Source: Acidobacteriota bacterium (GTDB taxonomy: Bacteria > Acidobacteriota > Polarisedimenticolia > Gp22-AA2). From it: a DNA stretch of 33,551 bases. The first letter of the stretch is position 1. Each line of letters opens with the position of its first letter. This document shows positions 8,527 to 17,920 of this stretch, piece after piece. Position numbers and translations under genes: made by a program. The notes beneath the pieces are model-generated. The model saw only the letters and a program-made list of their open reading frames with translations, was not told the DNA's origin and did not search any database. Where the stretch lies: positions 1 through 33,551 of the forward strand of contig QHXX01000106.1 of the NCBI GenBank assembly GCA_003223135.1, written 5' to 3'.

Positions 8527-9614
8527 GCCGCGCCGGCAGACGGCGGGAGAAGGTCCGGGGACGCGCCGAGACGATCCGGCACGCTGAAGAAAAAGGCGGC
8601 GCCGGCGCCCGGAGCGGACTCGACCCAGATCCGCCCGCCCAGGCGCTCGACGATGCGCTCGCAGATGACCAGGCCGCTGCCGGCCCCGGGGTGGGCGTCG
8701 CACAGCTGCAGGCGCTGGAAGAGGTGGAAGACCCGATCGAAGTACTTGCGATCGATGCCGATGCCGTTGTCCGCGACGGAAAAGACCCAGTCGGTTCCGG
8801 ACCGTCGCGCGGCGATCTCGATCCAGGTCCCGCCTCCGGCGCAGAACTTGAGCGCGTTGCCGATGAGATTCTCGAAGAGCTGGACCATCAGGTCGTGGTC
8901 CGCCATGACCGTAGGCATGTCCCCGCGCAGGATCACGGCCTGCGATTCCTGGACGATCGGACGCAGGATGGCCAGGGCCTCATCGAGAGCGGCGCCTGCG
9001 CTCACGGCCGCGAGCTCGGTCGTCCGCGCGTCTGAGGGATCGACACGCTTCCTGCCGGAAGGACGCACGGTCTCCCGGTTCACCGTCACGATGGCGCCCG
9101 AGGCGTCGATGACGATCGCAGAATCGGACGACGGCTCGACCATCGCGGCCAGCTTCTGTTCGAGCGGGTCGGCGGACGTCGCGCCGGTCAACGGCCCGGG
9201 CCGGCCGTTCTCGGGCAGCAGCGCCGCGCTCATGAATCCCACGATCGCGTGCACGACCTGGTCGAACTGTGACAGCGGCTTCACGAAGTAGGCCGCGGCC
9301 TGCAGGTCGTAGGCCCGGGCGATCTCCCCCGGACTGCGGGAGCTGGTCAGCACGATGACCGGGATCCGTCGCAAATCCGGGTCGCTCTTGAGCTCCCCGA
9401 GGAGCTCGAGGCCGCCCTTGCGTGGCAGGTTCAGGTCGAGCAGGATGAAATCGGGACGGTCGGCGCCGGCGTTCTCGCCCGCGCCGCGCAGGAACTCCAG
9501 GGCCTTCTGCCCGTCGCCGGCCACGGAGAGATCGATCGAGGTCGGAACGCCCTGCAGTGCCATCCGGAACAGGGTGACATCCGCGGCATTGTCTTCGACC
9601 AGAAGCGCCTTCAT
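8523..9614 (-). CDS. Receiver domain fused to a histidine-kinase-type ATPase domain
   Basis: 363 residues from the ATG at 9614. Residues 1-125 are a receiver of the Rcp1 type, with acidic pocket EDN (8-9), phospho-acceptor D60 in FILLDLNLP, switch Thr in VLTSS and Lys in YFVKPL. About 60 residues follow with a short PAS-like piece (AIVIDASGAIVTVN). The C-terminal HATPase_c domain has an N box (FENLIGNALKF), G1 (DNGIGI) and G2 (GAGSGLVICERIV). The HisKA helix with a conserved H-E/D-x-R/K cannot be found, so the protein has no obvious phospho-accepting histidine. It may sense through its receiver and act as an ATPase or phosphatase, or pair with another protein. Its own promoter lies at 9681-9709. 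Confidence 0.82.
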   Translation of the reverse strand: MKALLVEDNAADVTLFRMALQGVPTSIDLSVAGDGQKALEFLRGAGENAGADRPDFILLDLNLPRKGGLELLGELKSDPDLRRIPVIVLTSSRSPGEIARAYDLQAAAYFVKPLSQFDQVVHAIVGFMSAALLPENGRPGPLTGATSADPLEQKLAAMVEPSSDSAIVIDASGAIVTVNRETVRPSGRKRVDPSDARTTELAAVSAGAALDEALAILRPIVQESQAVILRGDMPTVMADHDLMVQLFENLIGNALKFCAGGGTWIEIAARRSGTDWVFSVADNGIGIDRKYFDRVFHLFQRLQLCDAHPGAGSGLVICERIVERLGGRIWVESAPGAGAAFFFSVPDRLGASPDLLPPSAGAA

Positions 9615-9680
9615 GGGGTCACCGGGTCCCGGCCGGCTCGCGGGGGGGACGCAGGGGAACGGACCGTCATTCGAGAGCAC

Positions 9681-9709
9681 AGATTAGACGCGGCGGGGAC
9701 GCGAGTCAA
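9681..9709 (-). promoter_or_regulatory. Sigma70-type promoter of the receiver-ATPase/peptidase operon
   Basis: On the minus strand, TTGACT (9704-9709), a 17-bp spacer and TAATCT (9681-9686) match the consensus well. The predicted start is near 9674, about 60 nt before the ATG at 9614. This rules out an alternative GTG start at 9680, which would lie upstream of the transcript start. Confidence 0.75.
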
Positions 9710-9718
9710 GGATTTGTG

Positions 9719-10678
9719 TCAGAGCAGGGTCCTCAAGCGCTCCCGGTCCACGTTCCCACCGCTGAGGACGCAGACCACCGTCGCGCCACGGAGCCTGTCG
9801 AGCTTCCCGGAAAGGAGCGCCGCCACGGTCGCCGCGGCGGCCGGCTCGGCCACGACCTTGCAGCGCTCGAGAATGAGCCCCATGGCCTCGACGATCTGCC
9901 GGTCGGTCACCGTGACCATCCCGTCGACGAACGCCCGGACGTGCGCCAGCGTCAGCCGGCCCGCGAATGGCGCCGCCAGACCGTCGGCGATCGTCTCGAC
10001 CCGGTCCAGGCGGACCGGCTCACCACGCTCGAGACTCCTGGTCATGGCGCAGGCGCCCTCCGGCTCGACTCCGAACACGCTCGCCAGCGGCCGGACCCCC
10101 TTCACGGCGACGGCGATGCCCGAAATGAGGCCGCCGCCTCCGACACCGATAATGACCGCGTCAGGATTGGGGGCCTCTTCGATGATTTCCATGCCGACCG
10201 TGCCCTGCCCCGCGATGATCCAGGGATCGTCGAAGGGGTGCACCAGGACCAGGTCGCGTTCCTTCTGGATGGCCTGGCAGGTTGCCAAGAGGTCGCCGTC
10301 CGTCAGCACGACCTGGGCGCCGTAGCCCCGCGCCGCGTCGATCTTGGCGCGCGGCGCCTTCGCGGGCATGACCACCGTGGAAGAGATGCCCGCCTGCGAC
10401 GCCCCCCAGGCCAGCGCCTGCGCGTGGTTGCCCGCCGAGAGCGTGATCACCCCCTTGCGCCTCTCGTCCGGCTTGAGGTGATGAAGCCGATTCAGGACGC
10501 CGCGGGGCTTGAACGACCCGGTCCTCTGGAACAACTCCAGCTTGAGCAGGAGCCTGACGCCCGCGCGATCCCCGAGGTATCCCGTCTTCGCGGTGGGGGT
10601 GCGATGCACCCGCCCCGCGATCACTTCGCGCGCGGCGAGGATGTCGCCGAGTCCGATCATCGGCATCTCGGGAGGCAT
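9719..10678 (-). CDS. PLP-dependent threonine/serine dehydratase
   Basis: 319 residues from the ATG at 10678; the next in-frame ATGs (10666, 10660) are alternatives. It is a fold-type II PLP enzyme. The N-terminal VHRTP is followed by the SFKPRG motif with Schiff-base Lys57, the phosphate-binding glycine loop GVGGGGLISG near residue 183, and a C-terminal VLSGGN that contacts the pyridine ring. It would deaminate L-threonine to 2-oxobutyrate and/or L-serine to pyruvate. The C-terminal ACT-type regulatory domain of biosynthetic IlvA is absent, so it resembles the short catabolic (TdcB) enzymes or serine racemase. It is divergent from the ABC genes. A gene symbol is withheld because those activities cannot be told apart by eye. 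Confidence 0.88.
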   Translation of the reverse strand: MPPEMPMIGLGDILAAREVIAGRVHRTPTAKTGYLGDRAGVRLLLKLELFQRTGSFKPRGVLNRLHHLKPDERRKGVITLSAGNHAQALAWGASQAGISSTVVMPAKAPRAKIDAARGYGAQVVLTDGDLLATCQAIQKERDLVLVHPFDDPWIIAGQGTVGMEIIEEAPNPDAVIIGVGGGGLISGIAVAVKGVRPLASVFGVEPEGACAMTRSLERGEPVRLDRVETIADGLAAPFAGRLTLAHVRAFVDGMVTVTDRQIVEAMGLILERCKVVAEPAAAATVAALLSGKLDRLRGATVVCVLSGGNVDRERLRTLL

Positions 10679-10751
10679 GGCCTCGAGACTACCGGCGGAT
10701 GCGCGGAGCGTCAAGTGCGCGGACATGTCGCCCGTGCGCGGTGCCGTCGCC

Positions 10752-10780
10752 TTGAGTCGTGTCCCTTCACGCGCTATCAT
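10752..10780 (+). promoter_or_regulatory. Promoter of the ABC operon, giving a near-leaderless transcript
   Basis: TTGAGT (10752-10757), a 17-bp spacer and TATCAT (10775-10780) lie only 10 bp before the ATG at 10791. Transcription would begin about 3-4 nt before the ATG or at it. No Shine-Dalgarno sequence precedes this ATG, which fits leaderless translation. Confidence 0.7.
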
Positions 10781-10790
10781 CCCTTCCCTC

Positions 10791-11735
10791 ATGGACATCG
10801 CCATCCGCTGTCGCGATCTGCGCAAGGTGTACGAGGGGAAACCGCCGGTGGAGGCCCTGCGGGGCCTCGACCTGGAGGTGCGGGCCGGCGAATGCTTCGG
10901 CATCCTCGGCCCGAATGGGGCGGGCAAGACGACCACGGTCGAGATCCTCGAGGGCATCCTCCAGGCCTCGGGCGGCGAAGTCGAGGTCCTTGGATTGCGC
11001 TGGGGACGGAGCGACCGGGCGCTGCGGGAAAGAATCGGCGTGTCGCTGCAGGAGACCAGGCTCGCCGACAAGCTCACCGTCGAGGAGACTCTGGATCTGT
11101 TCGGCTCGTTCTATGAGAAGGGTCGCAGCGCCTTGGAGGTCATGGCCGAGGTGGGCCTGACGGAGAAGCGGAGCGCCTGGGTCGTCAAGCTTTCCGGCGG
11201 GCAGCGGCAGCGGCTCGCCGTCGCCTGCGCGCTCATCGGCAACCCCGACCTGCTCTTCCTCGACGAGCCGACCACCGGCCTCGACCCGCAGTCGCGGCGG
11301 CAGATCTGGGACATCGTCCGCGATCTGCGGCGCCGCGGCCGGACGATCCTGCTCACGACGCACTACATGGACGAGGCGGAGCGGCTGTGCGACCGCGTGG
11401 CGGTCGTGGACCACGGGCGCGTGATCGCCCTCGGCACCCCCTCCGAGCTGATCGCCTCGCTCAAGGGCGAGCACGTCGTCGAGTTCGCGGTGAACGGGAA
11501 CGTCGAGCCGCGCCCTCTCGACCCGCAGAGCCTCCTGGCGCTCCCCTCCGTCCGATCCGTGCGCAGCGAGCCGGGCGGCCTCCTGATGACCGTCGACGAG
11601 CCGCACGTCGCCATCCCGGCCCTGCTCGAGCGGCTCGGGCGCGAGGGGCACGGTCTGTCACGCCTCGCGACGCGCCACGCCAGCCTCGAGGACGTCTTCG
11701 TGGCGCTCACCGGAAGACGCCTGCGCGATGAGTAG
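10791..11735 (+). CDS. ABC transporter ATP-binding protein (ABC-2 exporter type)
   Basis: 314 residues. All ATPase motifs are intact: Walker A GPNGAGKTT (40-48), Q loop in VSLQE (about 87), signature LSGGQ (134-138), Walker B LLFLDEP (154-160), D loop GLDP, and switch His191 in TTHYMDEAE. The segment after residue 215 is the C-terminal extension usual in multidrug/antibiotic exporter ATPases (CcmA/DrrA-like), ending SLEDVFVALTGRRL. It powers the permease encoded immediately downstream; the two genes overlap by 8 bp. The start is placed at the first ATG after the promoter because residue 1 onward aligns with family members. The substrate is unknown. Confidence 0.93.
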   Translation: MDIAIRCRDLRKVYEGKPPVEALRGLDLEVRAGECFGILGPNGAGKTTTVEILEGILQASGGEVEVLGLRWGRSDRALRERIGVSLQETRLADKLTVEETLDLFGSFYEKGRSALEVMAEVGLTEKRSAWVVKLSGGQRQRLAVACALIGNPDLLFLDEPTTGLDPQSRRQIWDIVRDLRRRGRTILLTTHYMDEAERLCDRVAVVDHGRVIALGTPSELIASLKGEHVVEFAVNGNVEPRPLDPQSLLALPSVRSVRSEPGGLLMTVDEPHVAIPALLERLGREGHGLSRLATRHASLEDVFVALTGRRLRDE

Positions 11736-12762
11736 ACGGCACCCGTTCCTTCTCCTGGTCCTCGCCCGGATGCGCGAGCTGATGCGCGAGCCGGAGGTCG
11801 TCTTCTGGGTGTTCGTCTTTCCGATCCTCCTGGCGGTGGGTCTGGGTGTCGCCTTCCGCAACAAGCCGCCCGACGAGATCGCCGTCGGCGTGGTCGCTGC
11901 CGCCGGCTCCGACCGCGTGGTCTCGGCCCTCCCCCCGGCGGGCGGCTTCCGCGTCGTGACCATCTCCGCCGACGAGGCCGCGGACCGCCTGCGTCTCGGC
12001 AAGGTCGCCCTCGTCGTGGTGCCGGGCCCTTCGTACGAGTACCGCTACGACCCGACCCGACCGGACAGCGTGCTGGCGCGGCTTAAGGTACATGACGCCC
12101 TCGAGCGCGCCGCCGGCCGCGCCGACCCCGTCGAGGTCCACGAGACCCTCGTCACGGAGCCCGGGGCGCGCTACATCGACTTTCTCATCCCGGGCCTTCT
12201 GGGCATGAACATCATGAGCGGCGGCATGTGGGGCGTCGGCTTCCTCCTGGTCGACATGCGCTCGCGCAGGCTCCTGAAGCGTCTCGTCGCCACGCCCATG
12301 CGACGCGCCGACTTCCTGGGCGCCATCATGACCAGCCGCATGATCCTCGTCTTCGCCGAGATGGCACTTCTGCTCTTCTTCGGCTGGCTCGTGTTTCACC
12401 TCGTCATCCAGGGGTCGCTCTGGACCATCACCCTGCTCGCCGTCCTGGGCGCCTTCGTATTCTCCGGACTGGGCCTCCTCGTCGCCTGCCGCACCGCCAA
12501 GATCGAGACCGCCTCCGGCCTGATGAACCTGGTGATGCTCCCGATGTTCGTCTGCTCGGGGATCTTCTTTTCCCCCGACCGCTTCCCGGCCGCCGTCCAG
12601 CCGCTGGTCAAGGCGCTGCCCTTGACCGCCCTCAACGACGCCCTGCGCGCCACGATCCTGGAAGGCGCGACACTCCCCTCGCAGTCGGGGCGCATTCTCC
12701 TCATGCTGGCGTGGGGACTCGTGTCGTTCGCGGTGGCGCTGAAGATCTTCCGCTGGAACTAG
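11728..12762 (+). CDS. ABC-2 type transporter permease
   Basis: 344 residues; its ATG lies inside the last codons of the ATPase gene. The topology is that of ABC-2 permeases: a first helix at about residues 22-42 (VFWVFVFPILLAVGLGVAF), a soluble extracytoplasmic region of about 110 residues, then five helices from about 152 to the end. The segment PGLLGMNIMSGGMWGVGF and the cytoplasmic RRLLKRLVATPMRRADFL coupling region are typical. With the preceding ATPase it forms a two-gene exporter of drugs, lipids or another hydrophobic compound. Nothing nearby points to the substrate. Confidence 0.9.
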   Translation: MSRRHPFLLLVLARMRELMREPEVVFWVFVFPILLAVGLGVAFRNKPPDEIAVGVVAAAGSDRVVSALPPAGGFRVVTISADEAADRLRLGKVALVVVPGPSYEYRYDPTRPDSVLARLKVHDALERAAGRADPVEVHETLVTEPGARYIDFLIPGLLGMNIMSGGMWGVGFLLVDMRSRRLLKRLVATPMRRADFLGAIMTSRMILVFAEMALLLFFGWLVFHLVIQGSLWTITLLAVLGAFVFSGLGLLVACRTAKIETASGLMNLVMLPMFVCSGIFFSPDRFPAAVQPLVKALPLTALNDALRATILEGATLPSQSGRILLMLAWGLVSFAVALKIFRWN

Positions 12763-12776
12763 TCGGTCGCCGAGGG

Positions 12777-12839
12777 TCAGGCGGCCTTGCGCACCTCGCT
12801 CATCAGCGCCAGGACGTTCCCTTCCGGATCGCGGCAGAG
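12777..12839 (-). pseudogene. C-terminal remnant of a glyoxalase/VOC-family protein
   Basis: Read on the minus strand directly after the ATP-grasp stop codon (12840-12842) and in the same frame, these 20 codons encode LCRDPEGNVLALMSEVRKAA followed by TGA. That is the typical tail of VOC (glyoxalase/bleomycin-resistance fold) proteins, where DPEGN carries the metal-ligand region. The rest of a VOC domain (about 100 residues) is missing, because the sequence upstream belongs to the ATP-grasp enzyme. It is most simply the leftover 3' end of a VOC gene fused to the ATP-grasp gene by a deletion. UGA readthrough adding this tail is an alternative. Confidence 0.6.
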
Positions 12840-14077
12840 TCAGCCCGCGGGCTCGATGTCGAACCGTACGCGCCGGTGCGCCTCGCGCAGAGCCGCTTCC
12901 ACCAGGTCCGTGCTGTCGCCGCGCGCGAAGATGAAGCCGAGGTAGGACGACCCCTCCGGCAGGGGGACGAGGGGCTTGCCGATGGTTGCGCTGACGGTGA
13001 TGTCGTCGACGCCTTCGACCCGGCGGGCGGCCGCGAGGCCGGTCACGCCCCGCAGGATGCCGCCTCGGGGGATCGGGATCATCATGACGCCGGCCGGGCG
13101 AGGCTCGCGCCGCAGATCCTTCACGTCGCGTCCGAGGGCGTGCATCAGGATCACCTCCTCGAGCGACAGGCCCGTGCCGAATCGCAGGACGCGGGAGCAG
13201 AGGCCGCCGATCGAGCGGGCCGCCAACTCGATCAGCCAGGCTCCGCGATCGTTGACGCGCAGCTCGGCGTGGACCGGGCCTTCGCGCAGACCGAGGGCGC
13301 GGGCGGCGTCGGCGGTGATCGCGGCGATGGCGTCCTGGACCGGGACGTCGAGGCGGGACGGCGTGACGTAGATCGTCTCCTCGAAGAACGGTCCGTCGAG
13401 CGGGTCGGGCTTGTCGAACAGGGCCAGGACCTTCAGACGTCCGGCCAAAAGGAGGCCCTCGAGGGCGACCTCGACCCCGGGCACGAACTCCTCGACGAGG
13501 ATGAGGCGCGCGGCGTCCCGTCCCCTCTCCTGCACGTCGGCCTGCCGCAGAATCGCCTCGATGCGCCGGAAGGCGGCCACGAACCCGGCGGGGTCGTCGG
13601 CGCGAATGACGCCGCGGCTGGCGGCGAGGAACGTCGGCTTGAGGACGACAGGGTAGTCCTGTTGGCGCGCCGCCGCGGCAGGTTCGTCATCCACGCTGAG
13701 GACCGTATGGCGCGGTGTTGGGACACCCGCGGCATGGAGCAGGCGGCGCAGCTCGTCCTTGCGCTGTGCCGCACGCGCCGCCGCGGGCGGATTGTGCGGC
13801 AGGCCGAGGCGGGCGGACGCGGCGGCGGCCACGACAGCGGTGTCGTCGTCGGTCGGGATCACGGCGTTGAGGGGGTGCCCGGCCGCGAAGGCCGCGATCT
13901 GCCCGGCGGCCTTCTCCTGGTCGCGCAGATCGAGCGTCACGCCGCGTGTCGGCTGGAGGTCCTGGAGCGCCTGTTTTTGGTCCGACCCGACGACGGTCTC
14001 GGCGCCGAGGCGCGTGGCGGCCTGGATGAAATCGTGGGCGCGGTAGGTCGTTGTCGGGAGCAGGAGAAGGACGCGGC

Positions 14078-14081
<4 letters not shown>
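12840..14081 (-). CDS. ATP-grasp domain protein (carboxylate-amine ligase-like)
   Basis: 413 residues from a GTG at 14081 that overlaps the citrate synthase stop as GTGA, so it is probably translated by coupling to gltA. The N-terminal pre-ATP-grasp domain starts VLLLLPTTTYRAHDF. The ATP-binding lysine segment YPVVLKPTFLAASRGV and VEEFVPGVEVALEG (hinge) follow, and the Mg-binding region includes HAELRVNDRGAWLIELAARSIGG. The C-terminal region ends RVRFDIEPAG. ATP-grasp enzymes of this layout join a carboxylate to an amine or thiol through an acyl-phosphate. The substrate is not evident. The frame resumes immediately after the stop as a VOC-like tail. Confidence 0.82.
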
Positions 14082-15445
<1,364 letters not shown>

Positions 15446-15488
15446 GCGGGCGGCCTCCGTTTCGTGGGCGACCGCATTAGGATACTTC

Positions 15489-15517
15489 AAGATAGCGCCC
15501 GGGGCGACGGAGATCAA
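15489..15517 (-). promoter_or_regulatory. gltA: Sigma70-type promoter of citrate synthase
   Basis: On the minus strand, TTGATC (15512-15517) and TATCTT (15489-15494) are spaced by 17 bp. The predicted start near 15482 gives a leader of about 37 nt that includes the GGAGG site. This makes gltA a separate transcript from the pseudouridine synthase gene upstream. Confidence 0.7.
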
Positions 15518-15530
15518 CACGCGCCGTCGC

Positions 15531-16505
15531 TCAGCTCGCGGGAGCCGCCACGCCCCTGCGCAGCGTTTTGATCAGGTGTCGCATGTCGCGCGGCAAGGGC
15601 GACTCGAACGCGACCTCCCGGCGCGTGACCGGGTGGATGAAGCGCAGGGCGCGGGCGTGCAGGGCGGTCCGGCCGATGAGGGACGTGCGTCTGCCGTAGC
15701 TGCGGTCACCGATGAGGGGGTGGCCCGCCTCGGCGAGGTGGACGCGGATCTGATTCCTGCGGCCGGTGCGCAGGCGGACGGACAGCACCGTGGCACCGGG
15801 GAGGCGCTCGGTCACCGTGTACTCGGTGATCGCCTCCTTCCCCTCCCCCGGGCGGCGGGTCGAGCGCATCTTGAGAGTCCTCCGGTCCTCGACGAGACGG
15901 CTCTCCAGGCGGCCCTGGTCCGGCCCGACCGTGCCTGTGGCGACCGCGACGTACAGGCGCTCGATGGTGCGGGTCTTGAACTGGGCCTCGAGCGCCTCGA
16001 AGGCGCGCCGCGAACGGGCGAAGAGCAGAAGGCCGCTCGTGTCCCAGTCGAGCCGGTGCAGGGCGTAGAGCGCCGGGCGGCGGACGCCGCGCTCGCGCTC
16101 GGATTCGAGGAGCCGCTCCACCAGGCTGTCCTCTTTCTCGCGCAGGGGCGTCGGGACGCTCAAGAGACGCGGCGCCTTCTCGACGACCAGCAGATCGCGA
16201 TCCTCGTGCACGACCTTGTATCCGGCGCCGGGCCGCGGCGGCGGCTTCGGACGGTAGCGGCGGCCGGGCTCGACCCGCACCTCGTAGCGCTCGCCGACCG
16301 CCACGCGGTGGGCGTACTCCCCTGGCCGGACCACGGGCGGTTCGCCGGCGCGGCCGCGCAGGGGCCCCCGGACCGCCCCGGCGTCGATGAGCCCCTTCGC
16401 CTCCCTGTGGGAAAACCCGCCTCGATCGTGCAGGACGGCCGGCAGCGCGCGGCCCGAATCGCCGGGCAGGACCTCGATGATGAGGGTGTTCAGGATCGAC
16501 GGCAC
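15531..16505 (-). CDS. RluA-family pseudouridine synthase
   Basis: 324 residues from a GTG at 16505. Residues about 10-80 form an S4-like RNA-binding domain. The catalytic domain has the RluA motif HRLDWDTSG (150-158) with catalytic Asp153, the LLVVEKAPRLLSVPT segment before it, and RTGRRNQIRVHLAEAGHPLIGDRSYG, the motif III region. It isomerises uridine to pseudouridine in rRNA or tRNA. The family includes RluA, RluC and RluD, and the sequence alone does not fix the target position. It starts 9 bp after the STAS gene and may share its transcript. Confidence 0.9.
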   Translation of the reverse strand: MPSILNTLIIEVLPGDSGRALPAVLHDRGGFSHREAKGLIDAGAVRGPLRGRAGEPPVVRPGEYAHRVAVGERYEVRVEPGRRYRPKPPPRPGAGYKVVHEDRDLLVVEKAPRLLSVPTPLREKEDSLVERLLESERERGVRRPALYALHRLDWDTSGLLLFARSRRAFEALEAQFKTRTIERLYVAVATGTVGPDQGRLESRLVEDRRTLKMRSTRRPGEGKEAITEYTVTERLPGATVLSVRLRTGRRNQIRVHLAEAGHPLIGDRSYGRRTSLIGRTALHARALRFIHPVTRREVAFESPLPRDMRHLIKTLRRGVAAPAS

Positions 16506-16514
16506 CCGCGCCGT

Positions 16515-16856
16515 TCAGGCCGCGAAGGCGCGGAGGGCCTTCGCCTCGTCCTGATGGATGTCGAAGATGAGATGCAGGGAGAGCATCGAGAGGACGTTGT
16601 AGACCGTCTGGTTCGGCATCAGGAGCTTCACGTCACCCTTCTTCTCGACGGCGCGCTTCTTGGCCGCGACCAGCTCGCCGATACCGGCGCTGTCCACGTA
16701 ATCGACGCTCTTCAGGTTGATGATCAGCTTGGTGCGGCCCTCATCGATGATCGCCTTCACCGCCTTGCCGAGCGTGTCTACCGGCTCGCCGAGGACCAGC
16801 CTGCCGCTCGGCTCGAGAATACGCACGTCGCCTGCCTCCCGGGTCTTCATCTTCAT
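16515..16856 (-). CDS. STAS-domain protein (anti-sigma factor antagonist type)
   Basis: 113 residues from an ATG at 16856 with GGAGGA 7 nt upstream. It is a single STAS domain of SpoIIAA/RsbV size. The motif VDYVDSAGIGEL carries the conserved Ser56, which in family members is phosphorylated by an anti-sigma kinase. Dephosphorylated protein binds the kinase and frees a sigma factor or another output. No kinase or phosphatase partner is adjacent, so the target is unknown. A minus-strand TAGAAT (16906-16911) lies where a -10 element would give a leader of about 40 nt, but no -35 is clear. Confidence 0.88.
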   Translation of the reverse strand: MKMKTREAGDVRILEPSGRLVLGEPVDTLGKAVKAIIDEGRTKLIINLKSVDYVDSAGIGELVAAKKRAVEKKGDVKLLMPNQTVYNVLSMLSLHLIFDIHQDEAKALRAFAA

Positions 16857-16905
16857 GACTCTGTCCTCCAGCGTGTCGGTGTACCACAGGACTCGCGGTG
16901 CGAGC

Positions 16906-16911
16906 ATTCTA
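16906..16911 (-). promoter_or_regulatory. Possible -10 element (TAGAAT) of the STAS gene
   Basis: TAGAAT on the minus strand lies 49 bp before the ATG at 16856 in the short divergent gap. The same hexamer precedes the ClC, MATE and coiled-coil genes. No recognisable -35 box is present, so the call is tentative. Confidence 0.35.
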
Positions 16912-16960
16912 AGGCCGACCGGCCCCGCCGGTGTAAAGTATCGCGCGGAGGAGAAGCCGC

Positions 16961-17920
16961 TTGACACTCGACATGGTTGGGCGCGTCCTCCGCGTCGCTT
17001 TCGGACTCCTGGCCCTTATGGCGGTCCCGGGCTGCCGGCCCGGCCCGGCTGCCGGCCGCGCCGCGGCGCCGGCGGCCGGTCCGAATCCCTTCGCCGCCAG
17101 CGCTCTCTGGGACGACGGCCGCGCCGAGATCGACGCCTACGAGGCCGCGGTCCTCCGCTACGGTGTCCCGCGGGCGTTCACCGCCTATCTCATCGTGGTC
17201 AAGGAGGACTTTTCGAAGACGCAGCTGGTCAAGGCCGACCCCGGCCACGACCTGGATGATCTGTTCACCGTCCTGAAGCTGAACCACGCCATCAACTACC
17301 AGACCGGGATCTATTCCTACCACCAGCTGGCTTCGGCCTTCTTCGATCGGGCCTCGATGGACCTGGTGAAGTTCTCGCTGACTTCCAACGAGTGGTGCGG
17401 GAACACCTACAAGGAATACACCCGGCGCGACGGCAAAGGCGCGCTGCACGCGCACACTTACTGGGACAATCAGTCGGAGGCGACCTACGATGTTCCGGTC
17501 GGGCCGGATGTCGTGTTCTACGACCAGCTGCCGCTGTGGATCCGGTCCCTGCCGCAGACGCCGGGTACGGCGCGCTCGCTGCGCCTGCTGCCGACCCAGA
17601 TCGAAAGCAGGGGATCCAGGCCGGACATCGTGCCGGCGACGCTGCAGGCGGTTCGGGAAGAGCGGGTCGTGGTGCCGGCGGGAGCCTTCCGCGCTCTTCG
17701 CTGGGAGCTGACGCCCGGAAACGGGCGCCCCGACGTCTACTGGACGTCGCGCGACGATCCCCACGTTCTCGTTGCCTGGGAGCGCCCGGACGGCACCGCC
17801 TACCGGCTGAAGTGGACACAGCGCCTCGCCTACTGGACCCTCAACCGGCCGGGAGACGAGACGTATCTCGAGGGACCGAAGCCCGAGGTGACTTCCCGCC
17901 CGAAACCCCGACGTCGTTAG
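16961..17920 (+). CDS. Lipoprotein of unknown function
   Basis: 319 residues. The TTG at 16961 is preferred over the ATG at 16973 because GGAGGAG (16947-16953) lies 7 nt before the TTG but 19 nt before the ATG. The N-terminus is a lipoprotein signal, hydrophobic from about residue 11, with lipobox VPGC and lipidated Cys25. The mature part is rich in aromatic residues and beta-type segments, for example DLVKFSLTSNEWCGNTYKEY and RPDVYWTSRDDPHVLVAWERPDG. I do not recognise a named domain; similar proteins are annotated only as hypothetical. It is divergent from the STAS gene and its stop overlaps the stop of the ClC gene by 3 bp (convergent). Confidence 0.82.
   Translation: MTLDMVGRVLRVAFGLLALMAVPGCRPGPAAGRAAAPAAGPNPFAASALWDDGRAEIDAYEAAVLRYGVPRAFTAYLIVVKEDFSKTQLVKADPGHDLDDLFTVLKLNHAINYQTGIYSYHQLASAFFDRASMDLVKFSLTSNEWCGNTYKEYTRRDGKGALHAHTYWDNQSEATYDVPVGPDVVFYDQLPLWIRSLPQTPGTARSLRLLPTQIESRGSRPDIVPATLQAVREERVVVPAGAFRALRWELTPGNGRPDVYWTSRDDPHVLVAWERPDGTAYRLKWTQRLAYWTLNRPGDETYLEGPKPEVTSRPKPRRR

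Noticed and set aside
5284-9291. A very long plus-strand open frame (over 1,300 codons) and other long frames opposite real genes
   Set aside because: It is low-complexity (Arg, Pro, Ala, Asp, Gly), has no domains and runs antisense or out of frame to well-supported genes; long shadow frames are expected at this GC content.
9615-9680. An earlier GTG start (9680) for the receiver-ATPase protein
   Set aside because: It abuts the -10 box, so it would precede the transcript start, and the extra 22 residues are unlike a receiver N-terminus.
12840-12842. The ATP-grasp stop codon as a selenocysteine codon
   Set aside because: The enzyme is complete at this point, the following tail is only 20 residues, no conserved Cys is expected there, and the downstream stem is weak; kept only as an alternative.
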